From: DAIDKA01 sp036267975
GTDB taxonomy: Bacteria; Pseudomonadota; Gammaproteobacteria; Steroidobacterales; Steroidobacteraceae
NCBI GenBank assembly: GCA_036267975.1
Contig: DATAVA010000012.1
Coordinates: forward strand, 124,001-188,000
Reading direction: 5' to 3'
Length of the DNA: 64,000 nucleotides
Made by a program: the position numbers and the translations under genes
Part shown: positions 49,548 to 56,911 of the stretch, piece after piece
Layout of the letters: every line of letters begins with the position of its first letter
How positions within the stretch are numbered: position 1 is the stretch's first letter
Notes under the pieces: generated by a model
Databases searched by the model: none
Seen by the model: the letters and a program-made list of their open reading frames with translations, nothing else
What the model was told of the DNA's origin: nothing

Positions 49548-50725
49548 TTGGTAAGGCTCAGCAGCGCGGCCCGCAACAGATCGACATGCTCTTCCTTGAG
49601 AATGAAGGCCGACAGCAGCCGCAGCACGTTCGGGTCGCCGCTGGTGCCGACCAGAATATTGCGCGCGAGCAGTTCACGCTGAATATCCTTGGCGGGACGG
49701 CTGGTGCGCAACCCCGTCAGATGCCCCGCGCCCTGATGTCCGGTCACCGGCCCGACGATGCAGGTCTTGCGGACATACGCGCTGACGCGTCGCACCTGTT
49801 CGAGCAGATGCTCCGACTCGATGGCCTCGATGACGGCCTCGATGGCCGCGCAGGCCAGCGGCCCGGCACCGAAAGTCGTGCCCAGCGCATCCATCCTCAC
49901 GGCCGCGGCGACCTTGTCGGACATCATCAGGGCCGCGCAGGGGAAGCCGTTGCCCAGCGCCTTCGCGGTGGTGATCATGTCCGGGGTGACGCCATACATG
50001 TTGGCGGCAAACGGATAGCCGGTACGACCGACTCCACACTGCACTTCATCGAAGATCAGGACGGTGCCGGTGGCATCGCAGCGCTGGCGCAGGGCCTTGA
50101 GGTATTCCGCACCCACATCGAAGGCACCGCCGACACCCTGCACCGGCTCAACGACGACGGCCGCGGTGCGCTCGGTGATCTCGCGGCTGATTCCCGGGAG
50201 GTTGTCGCGCGGGATGAATTTCACATCGAAGGGCGTACGCGGAAAGCCGTACCAGGTCTGCGCGGCGCCCCAGGTGAGCGCGCCGGCGGCGGCGGTGCGG
50301 CCATGGAAGCCGTGTTCGAGCGCCACCACTTCGCTGCGGCCGGTCATGCGGAACGCCATCTTCAAGGCGTTCTCATTTGCCTCGGCGCCACTGTTGATGA
50401 AGAACACCGTGTTAAGGCCGAGGCCCGCGAAGCGCACCAGCCGGTCCGCCGCGCGCAGGCGCACGTCCATGGGCACCGCATTGCTCTGGAACTGGCAGGA
50501 ACGTGCCTGCTCGGTCACCGCCCGGGTCCAGCCCGGATGACCGTAGCCGAGCGCCGCCACGGCATGACCGCCGTACAGGTCCAGCACGCGGCGCCCATCG
50601 CGGGTGTTCAGCCAGACGCCTTCCGCCGAAACCAACGGCAGCGGGTACTGGGCAAAGACCTGTGCCAGATGATCCGGCAGGCTGGGCGGGGTGACGGGAG
50701 CGGAAAGGGCCGTATGTGCGTTCAT
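49544..50725 (-). CDS. argD: Acetylornithine aminotransferase
   Basis: PLP-dependent class III aminotransferase converting N-acyl-glutamate semialdehyde to N-acylornithine. Cofactor motifs: FFINSGAEANENALKMA, VVEPVQGVGG, LIFDEVQCGVGRTG, and TTAKALGNGFP with the PLP lysine; LGTTFGAGPLACAA follows. The start is ATG 50725 (MNAHTALS); longer in-frame readings run back into argC. 393 residues, normal. The stop overlaps argF' as ATGA. Confidence 0.94.
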   Translation of the reverse strand: MNAHTALSAPVTPPSLPDHLAQVFAQYPLPLVSAEGVWLNTRDGRRVLDLYGGHAVAALGYGHPGWTRAVTEQARSCQFQSNAVPMDVRLRAADRLVRFAGLGLNTVFFINSGAEANENALKMAFRMTGRSEVVALEHGFHGRTAAAGALTWGAAQTWYGFPRTPFDVKFIPRDNLPGISREITERTAAVVVEPVQGVGGAFDVGAEYLKALRQRCDATGTVLIFDEVQCGVGRTGYPFAANMYGVTPDMITTAKALGNGFPCAALMMSDKVAAAVRMDALGTTFGAGPLACAAIEAVIEAIESEHLLEQVRRVSAYVRKTCIVGPVTGHQGAGHLTGLRTSRPAKDIQRELLARNILVGTSGDPNVLRLLSAFILKEEHVDLLRAALLSLTK

Positions 50726-50735
50726 GATTTCTCGA

Positions 50736-51803
50736 TTAGGTCCAACCTGGCGCCGGTGCCAGCAGGCCGCTGGTCTCGGGCAGGTCAAACAGCCGGTTCA
50801 TCCATTGCACGGCGCCGCCGGCGGCACCCTTGGTGAGATTGTCGACCACGCACATCACGGCGACAGTGCGGCCATTGGCCACCGCCGACAGGTGCGCGTA
50901 GTTACTCGTGGCCACGTTCTTCACGCGCGGTGCCGATTCGAGCACGCGCACGAAAGGCGAGTCCGCGTAGAACTGCCGCAATACCTCGAGCACCTGCGTC
51001 GTATCGCGGGCGGACGTGAGGGTTCCCTGCACCGTGACATGGATGCCGCGGGCGTACGGTCCGGAGTGGGGCACGAAGGCGAAATCCGCCTCGACCCCGG
51101 ATGCTGCCAGCGCGCAGGCCGTCACCTCGGGCGCATGCCGATGCGCCAGTGCGTTGTAGGCATACAGGTCGCTGTGCCGCATGGGATGGTGCGTACCCTC
51201 GACGGGCTTGCGCCCCGCGCCGGTGCTGCCGGTGACACCACTGACGAACAGCGTCGGCGTCACCAGCCCGAGCTTCAGCAACGGCACGCTGGCGAGCAGC
51301 ATTGCGGTGGAAAAACACCCCGGGTGCGCCACATGCCGCGTGGGCGCCCGCGCCAGATGTTCGGGGAGCGCACAGGTGAATTCGCTCAAGCGCCGCGGCG
51401 CCCCGTGGGCGTGCCTGTACACCTTCTCATAGGCCGCTGCGGTGGCGAAACGAAAGTCAGCCGAAATGTCGACCACGCGCGGCGCGTTGCCGGCGTCGCT
51501 GGCGATGTTCAACAGTGAATCGATGAGCGCGGCCGCGGCGCCGTGCGGTGCGGCGCAGAATATCGCTGCCTGCGGCAGCTCGCGCAGCAGCGTCTCGATC
51601 TGCGCCCGGGACTGGAAGCGGGTCTCGGGCCAGGTGCTGGCCAGATGTCCGAAGGCCTTCGCCACCGGCGCGCCCGGCTGGCTTTCGGAGAGGACACCGC
51701 CGAGCTTGAAATGCGGATGGGCGGCCAGCAGCCGCAGCAGCTCGCCCGCCACATAACCGCTGCCGCCCAGCACCACCGCGGGAATGGACTGCGACGTATT
51801 CAT
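50736..51803 (-). CDS. argC: N-acetyl-gamma-glutamyl-phosphate reductase
   Basis: NADPH-dependent reduction of N-acyl-glutamyl phosphate to the semialdehyde. Rossmann motif VVLGGSGYVAGELLRLLAAHP, active-site Cys163 in AHPGCFSTAML, then SGVTGSTGAGRKPVEGTHH. 355 residues, normal for the type found in Xanthomonas. Its ATG overlaps the stop of the P-loop gene upstream by four bases; ends 10 bases before argD. Confidence 0.95.
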   Translation of the reverse strand: MNTSQSIPAVVLGGSGYVAGELLRLLAAHPHFKLGGVLSESQPGAPVAKAFGHLASTWPETRFQSRAQIETLLRELPQAAIFCAAPHGAAAALIDSLLNIASDAGNAPRVVDISADFRFATAAAYEKVYRHAHGAPRRLSEFTCALPEHLARAPTRHVAHPGCFSTAMLLASVPLLKLGLVTPTLFVSGVTGSTGAGRKPVEGTHHPMRHSDLYAYNALAHRHAPEVTACALAASGVEADFAFVPHSGPYARGIHVTVQGTLTSARDTTQVLEVLRQFYADSPFVRVLESAPRVKNVATSNYAHLSAVANGRTVAVMCVVDNLTKGAAGGAVQWMNRLFDLPETSGLLAPAPGWT

Positions 51804-52909
51804 TTGGTGCCGGTGGGTGCGAGGCTTGCCGGCGCGTCATTCGCCGCATCCGACACGGTCGTCTTCAGCCCCAGGTACTTGATGAGATGATCGCCCAGCG
51901 CGGCACCATTGCCCAAGGCATTGAAGGCCGCGACTTTCATCTGCTCTTCGATGATCTGTACGCCCACTGCGTTATCGGTGGACGGGCCCGTCACCACGCA
52001 CGGGTCGATCCCGAAGCGCTCGCGCAGCAAGGTCACGCCGCCCCAGGCGGCCACCGGATCGTTGGCCGACAACACGACACCGGTGAGAGCGGCCCGGATA
52101 TCGGCGCATTCCAGGATCGAGTCCACGCCGTAGGCGCCCAGCAGGCCATCGCCCAACTCGAACACGATCACGTCAGGCTTGTTGGCGGCAAGCTCCGTGA
52201 GCATGGTACGGGTCAGCGCCGGACCGTTGGCGCGCGTGGTCGTCACGATGCCCAGATCCGTGAAAATGAGGGAATTGCGCGCACCGGCATCCTCCATCGC
52301 GAGAATGTCGCGACGCAGGGATACGCCGGTGGCCTTGAACGCATCGATGGTCAGGCCGCGATGGCGCATGCGACTGATGATGGCGCAGGCGGCGGCCGTC
52401 TTGCCGGCCTCCATGCAGGTGCCGGCCAGTGCAATCACCGGCACGCCGGCGGTATCGAGCTTGCTGTTCTGATCGAGTTTGCGGTCCCCGACGCGCGCCG
52501 GTATGCCGATGCGCTCGCCCAGGTACGGAAAGGTCAGTACACCGCCAAGCACGCGGCAGTCGAAGGGTTTGCCCTTGTCCGGGTTGGCCGAATCGCACAC
52601 GCCGAGCACGCCGCCAATGTTCAGCATCTGGATGATGTCGCCCGGTTTGACGCTGTCCGGGATGTGCCCGGAATAGCCGAACAGCGCCTTGCGATGACCG
52701 AGTGCGCCGATGACGACATCACCCTTGCCGACCTTCGCCATGCGGCCGCTGGTGAGCTCGAGGGTGTTGTAGTTGGCCTTGTTGGTCAGCACTTCAACCA
52801 CCACGACGACGCCTTCCTCGGCCGGAATATCCGGCGAAATGCGCACTTCACGCGCCAGTCCGCAGGCCTGGGTGATCGAGGCGATCTTGTCGACGACGAC
52901 GCTTCTCAC
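51800..52909 (-). CDS. Uncharacterised P-loop protein of the arginine operon (DUF1611/DgcN-like C-terminal half)
   Basis: A 369-residue protein with no standard arginine-pathway assignment. The N-terminal half (1-about 150) is beta-rich. The C-terminal half has a BioD-type P-loop, GTCMEAGKT (Gly163-Thr171), then IDAFKATGVSLRRD, DLGIVTTTR and VIVFELGDGLLGAYGVDSIL. This order of motifs resembles DUF1611, whose member DgcN has been described as a D-glutamate N-acetyltransferase with a P-loop fold; the match is by eye. It is locked into the operon: 29 bases after argG and a 4-base overlap with argC. No GNAT, ArgA or ArgJ is present, so one hypothesis is that this protein acylates glutamate. An ATP-dependent ligase or regulator is equally possible. 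Confidence 0.8.
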   Translation of the reverse strand: MRSVVVDKIASITQACGLAREVRISPDIPAEEGVVVVVEVLTNKANYNTLELTSGRMAKVGKGDVVIGALGHRKALFGYSGHIPDSVKPGDIIQMLNIGGVLGVCDSANPDKGKPFDCRVLGGVLTFPYLGERIGIPARVGDRKLDQNSKLDTAGVPVIALAGTCMEAGKTAAACAIISRMRHRGLTIDAFKATGVSLRRDILAMEDAGARNSLIFTDLGIVTTTRANGPALTRTMLTELAANKPDVIVFELGDGLLGAYGVDSILECADIRAALTGVVLSANDPVAAWGGVTLLRERFGIDPCVVTGPSTDNAVGVQIIEEQMKVAAFNALGNGAALGDHLIKYLGLKTTVSDAANDAPASLAPTGTK

Positions 52910-52938
52910 TGGGGCGACTCCTTAAAGGGTTGTTGGGC

Positions 52939-54162
52939 TCAGGCGCCCTGGCCGGCGCGGCGGTGGAAGACACCGGTCAACGACACGATCTTCGAAAAGC
53001 CAAGGGCGTCCGTTGCGGTCCACTCGCCGACCGCCTCGCCATAGACGCCGCGCGAGGCGGCCATCAGCGAGAACCGCGAATCGACGCCTTCGACGAACAG
53101 GCTCCCCGGCCGCATCAGCACGTGCACGTCGCCGGTAACGCGGGCCTGCGAGTTCACCAGCAGCGCCTCGATGTCGCGGCATACCGGGTCGAGCAGCTGA
53201 CCCTCGTGCACGAGATCCCCGTAGGGATTGGCGACCAGCTCCTTGATGCGCTGCTGGCGCGCGGTCAGCACCAGTTTTTCAAGCTCGCGGTGCGCCGTCA
53301 GTAAGGTCTCGGCGGCCGGGGCCTCGAAGGCCACGCGGCCCTTGGTGCCGATGATGGTGTCGCCCAGATGCACGCCGCGGCCGATGCCGAACTTTGCACC
53401 GATGATCTCCAGCTCCTCGATCAGCGTCACCGGGTCGAGCTTGCGACCGTCGAGCGCACTCGGGATGCCCTTCTCGAAACTGATGGTGTGTCGCTCGGGC
53501 GCCTGCGGCTTCGTGAAGGCATCGCGCGAAAGTACCCAGGCCTCATCCGGAATGCTGCCATGGGAGTTGAGCGTTTCCTTGCCGCCGATCGTGACGCCCC
53601 ACAGGCCGCGGTTCACCGAATAGGCCGCGCCCCAGGGCGGCACGGGGAGCTTGCGTGCCTCGAGGTAAGCCAGTTCATCCTTGCGCTGGAAAGCATGATC
53701 ACGCACGGGTGCGAGCACGGTGAGTTCCGGCGCGAGCGTGCGCAGCGCGACTTCGAAGCGCACCTGGTCATTACCGGCCGCCGTACAGCCATGCGCGATG
53801 GTGTTGGTGCCGAGCTTGCGGGCCATGAGCGCGATGGTCTGAGCCTGCATGACGCGCTCGGCGCCCACGCACAGCGGGTACAGCTGGCCGCGACGCACAT
53901 TGCCCATGATCAGGAAGCGCAGCACCTGCTCGAAATAGTCGGCACGCGCATCGACGGTGTGGTGTTCGATCGAGCCCAGCGCGCGCGCGCGGGAGGCCAG
54001 TGTGCCGGCTGTCGCCGCGTCGATGCCGCCGGTATCGACCGTCACCGTGATGACGGGCCGGCCGGTGTTCTGTGCCACCCACGGCACCAGGAAGGAGGTG
54101 TCGAGCCCTCCTGAATAGGCGAGAACGATGGGCTCGGCACCCTTGGAAACTGAATTGGTCAT
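52939..54162 (-). CDS. argG: Argininosuccinate synthase
   Basis: ATP-dependent condensation of citrulline and aspartate. PP-loop VLAYSGGLDTSFLVPW at the N-terminus, then YPLCVGAERV, AHGCTAAGNDQVRFE for aspartate binding, and YSVNRGLWGVTIGGKET. 407 residues, normal. Located six bases after argR and upstream of the P-loop gene, so it is the first enzyme gene of the operon. Confidence 0.96.
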   Translation of the reverse strand: MTNSVSKGAEPIVLAYSGGLDTSFLVPWVAQNTGRPVITVTVDTGGIDAATAGTLASRARALGSIEHHTVDARADYFEQVLRFLIMGNVRRGQLYPLCVGAERVMQAQTIALMARKLGTNTIAHGCTAAGNDQVRFEVALRTLAPELTVLAPVRDHAFQRKDELAYLEARKLPVPPWGAAYSVNRGLWGVTIGGKETLNSHGSIPDEAWVLSRDAFTKPQAPERHTISFEKGIPSALDGRKLDPVTLIEELEIIGAKFGIGRGVHLGDTIIGTKGRVAFEAPAAETLLTAHRELEKLVLTARQQRIKELVANPYGDLVHEGQLLDPVCRDIEALLVNSQARVTGDVHVLMRPGSLFVEGVDSRFSLMAASRGVYGEAVGEWTATDALGFSKIVSLTGVFHRRAGQGA

Positions 54163-54168
54163 GATTTT

Positions 54169-54621
54169 CTAGACTCTGAAGTTCGAGCGGAGGCGCGCGA
54201 TGAGCTGCGCCTGGGCAGGCTCACCGTTGGTGGCGACGAAAATGGTGTCGTCGCCGGAAATGGTACCCACGACCTCGGGCCATTCGGCCTTGTCGATGGC
54301 GACGGCAACGCTGGCGGCTGCGCCGATCGTGGTCTTCACCACGGTCAGACAGGTTCCGGCGGCGAGGATCTGGCGCACGAACTGCGCCAGCGCGCCGAAA
54401 TCGCCATTGGCGCGGGTGATCTCATCGGGTGGCATGACATACCGGCCAGCCGCCTTCAGCACCCCCAGATCGCGCAGGTCACGACTGATCGAAGACTGTG
54501 TCACCGCAAAGCCATCGCGCTGCAGCATATGCACGAGGTCGCCCTGCTTATGCACGAAGGCACCGCGCAGAAGGCGCACGATGGCATTGCGGCGGTCAAA
54601 TTGCTGGGTATCGGAAAGCAC
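54169..54621 (-). CDS. argR: Arginine repressor ArgR
   Basis: Hexameric arginine-responsive repressor. N-terminal winged helix with QRDGFAVTQSSISRDLRDLGV as recognition region, and a C-terminal arginine-binding/oligomerisation domain with GTISGDDTIFVA. GTG 54621 is preferred over the ATG at 54648, because that ATG lies inside the predicted promoter and operator, upstream of the likely transcript start; the GTG gives 150 residues, normal for ArgR. Head of the arginine operon, presumably autoregulated. Confidence 0.9.
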   Translation of the reverse strand: MLSDTQQFDRRNAIVRLLRGAFVHKQGDLVHMLQRDGFAVTQSSISRDLRDLGVLKAAGRYVMPPDEITRANGDFGALAQFVRQILAAGTCLTVVKTTIGAAASVAVAIDKAEWPEVVGTISGDDTIFVATNGEPAQAQLIARLRSNFRV

Positions 54622-54643
54622 GGCCCGGCCTGCTGCATAAAGT

Positions 54644-54678
54644 TGCATGCATTATGCATATAAATGCAGGAGGGTCAA
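54644..54678 (-). promoter_or_regulatory. Arginine operon promoter with overlapping ARG-box-like palindromes
   Basis: On the minus strand -35 TTGACC (54678-54673) and -10 CATAAT (54656-54651), spacer 16. Two ARG-box-like dyads overlap it: TGCAT-ATAA-ATGCA (54655-54668) and TGCAT-GCATT-ATGCA (54644-54658), comparable to the E. coli half-site pattern TGAAT-N4-ATTCA. Tandem boxes over a promoter are the normal ArgR autoregulation layout. Confidence 0.75.
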
Positions 54679-54700
54679 GGGCACCGAGCGCAGGCCGCAA

Positions 54701-56899
54701 TCAACGGGCGGGCAGCCTGAACACCCATAGGGTGGTGCCCGCGGGCGGATCGATGATTTCGGGGGTGAGGCTGCGGGTGCCCGAATCGAACGCGCCGCCG
54801 CCGCCAGCGACGACCACCAGGTACTGGACGCCAGCGACGCTGAAGGCCGCGGGTGAGGAACTGGGCGATGCGTTCAGAATCGTCTGCCACAGCACCTTGC
54901 CGTTCGCCGCATCATAGGCACGCAGGTGTCGATCGCGCGCACCGCCGAACACCAGGCCCCCGGCGGATGCGAGCAGCGAGCTGGCGACGGGCGCACGTTG
55001 CCGCTTCGACCACACGACCCGCCCGCTCTTCAGATCGACGGCATCGATGCGACCGAAATTGCCGTCGTTGCCGGGCTTCGGGCGAGCCCGCAGGCGCATG
55101 TCCTGGCCACCGGTGGCGACGCTCGCGGCCTCGCGCTCGACCCAGCTGTAATCCATGCAATCGTTGTCGACCAGCGGTACATAGAGGTAACCGGTGCTCG
55201 GATCAATCGCGGTGGTCGGCCAACTGCGCGCACCCGTGGCCGCAGGACATACCATATCGGTCCGGCCCGGCTGCGGCTGCAGCGCCGGATTGATGATCTT
55301 CTTGCCGCTTTTTGAATCGATTTTGACGACCAGATTCTGCAGGCCCAGATCCTTCGAGAACGCATAGTGTCCATCGACCCGGTTCACGGCGTCGAAGATC
55401 GCGCTCTTGCCGCCGGTCACGAGCAGCCTGGTCGGCGTGCCGTCGACCGGCAGCGTGACCAGCGACTGCTCGAACGCCCAGTCCAGGTCCCATACGTCGC
55501 GGTTCATGTGCTGGTAGTACCAGGCGAGCTTGCCGGTATCGGCATTGAGCGCCACCGTCGAGTCGGTGTAGAGGGCATCATTGTCCGACCGACCCTGGTG
55601 CGCACGCGGTATCAGCAATGTGCCGACGTCGTAGGTATTGCCCGTGCCGAAATACACGAGGTTCAAATCCGGATCATAGCTACCGATCGACCACACCCCG
55701 GAGCCGTAACGCGCGGTGATGGGGGCGCCGTTCCAACTGTCGCCGCCCGGCTGGCCCGGCCGCGCGATGGTGTCGAATCGCCATATCTGCCTGCCGCTTT
55801 GCGCGTCCAGGCCGACGATGAAGTCACCCCCGGCGGTATTGATGCCGAGGCTGATGCCGACGATCACCTTCCCGTGAACGAGCAGTGGGCCACCCGAGAT
55901 ATGGAAGTAGGCGCCGTCGAACTGGCCCGGGTGCGAGCCGTGTTCGGCAGTCACCACCGCGCTGTCCCAACGCAGGTCGCCGCTCTTCAGGTCCAGTGCG
56001 ACGATGTGGCCGTCGGCAGTGGGTGCGTAGAGCTTGTCCTGGTAGATCGCCAGACCCCGCATGCGCGCATCGCGGCCGCTGTGCAGCTCATCGGGCAGCG
56101 CACGAATGTATTGCCAGAGAATGGCGCCGTCGGTGGCGTCGATGGCCTCGACGGTGTTGCCGCTGGTAATGAACAGCACGCCGTCGTGGATCAGCGGGGC
56201 GGTCTCATTGGCACTGGACGGCAACGCCAATGTCCAGGCCACGCCCAGGCTGTGCACGGTGTTCCTGTTGATCTGATCGAGCCTGCTGTAGCCGAGCGTG
56301 CCATAGGTGCCGCGCCACATCAGCCAATCGCTGGCGGGCGGATCGCGCAGCATCGCATCCGATACCGGCGTGAGCCGGCCCAGCAAGGCCTTTCGCGCCG
56401 TCATGGCGGCGCGGTAGGCCGCGTCTTCATTGTCCAGACGCGTGGCGCCGCCGCGCGGGGCGGCAGCTTGCGCCGCCGCAGCCGGGCCCGGCACCGGCGT
56501 GCTCAATACGAACTCTTTGGTCCCGGCTTTCTCGCCGTTTTCACGCAGCAGATAGGCCGCGACATCCGTGTAGGTGCGGCTGTCGAGACTGCCCGGACTC
56601 GCCGGTGGCATGCGCTTGATGATCGACGACCACAGGGCTTCGGGAGGCTGATCGTGCCAGCGTGCCTTGAATGCGTTGCCCTTCACCGGCGGACCGAATT
56701 GTCCGTCGTTCAGATGCTGGCCGTGACAGGAGGCGCAACTCTCGGCATAAAGTATCTGGCCGCGCCGCGCCTGTTGCTCCGTGTAGACGACGGGGCCGCG
56801 GTCGAACAGCGATTGCCCGCTGGCGGCGCCCGCACCGCACACGGCCGCCGCAAGCCACCCCGACCGGAACAGCCAACCAGAGCGTTTAATCCACCGCAT
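54701..56899 (-). CDS. PQQ-dependent dehydrogenase with N-terminal cytochrome c domain
   Basis: Periplasmic quinoprotein of 732 residues. Signal peptide (about 1-29), a c-type heme domain with Cys55-Ala-Ser-Cys58-His59 (about 38-120), then an eight-bladed PQQ propeller (about 190-730) with repeats such as WRGTYGTLGYSRLDQIN, VEAIDATDGAILWQY and VALDLKSGDLRW. Probable PQQ-stacking Trp389 in GDSWNGAPI, metal ligand Asn421 in GTGNTYDVG, and catalytic Asp471 in VWDLDW. Asp473, two residues on, matches the extra ligand of lanthanide-dependent XoxF-type enzymes. The adjacent Cys-Cys pair of methanol dehydrogenases is absent. Most quinohemoprotein alcohol dehydrogenases carry the heme at the C-terminus, so the N-terminal heme is unusual. 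Substrate unknown. 12 bases after tamB. Confidence 0.88.
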   Translation of the reverse strand: MRWIKRSGWLFRSGWLAAAVCGAGAASGQSLFDRGPVVYTEQQARRGQILYAESCASCHGQHLNDGQFGPPVKGNAFKARWHDQPPEALWSSIIKRMPPASPGSLDSRTYTDVAAYLLRENGEKAGTKEFVLSTPVPGPAAAAQAAAPRGGATRLDNEDAAYRAAMTARKALLGRLTPVSDAMLRDPPASDWLMWRGTYGTLGYSRLDQINRNTVHSLGVAWTLALPSSANETAPLIHDGVLFITSGNTVEAIDATDGAILWQYIRALPDELHSGRDARMRGLAIYQDKLYAPTADGHIVALDLKSGDLRWDSAVVTAEHGSHPGQFDGAYFHISGGPLLVHGKVIVGISLGINTAGGDFIVGLDAQSGRQIWRFDTIARPGQPGGDSWNGAPITARYGSGVWSIGSYDPDLNLVYFGTGNTYDVGTLLIPRAHQGRSDNDALYTDSTVALNADTGKLAWYYQHMNRDVWDLDWAFEQSLVTLPVDGTPTRLLVTGGKSAIFDAVNRVDGHYAFSKDLGLQNLVVKIDSKSGKKIINPALQPQPGRTDMVCPAATGARSWPTTAIDPSTGYLYVPLVDNDCMDYSWVEREAASVATGGQDMRLRARPKPGNDGNFGRIDAVDLKSGRVVWSKRQRAPVASSLLASAGGLVFGGARDRHLRAYDAANGKVLWQTILNASPSSSPAAFSVAGVQYLVVVAGGGGAFDSGTRSLTPEIIDPPAGTTLWVFRLPAR

Positions 56900-56911
56900 C
56901 GATTCTACCTT

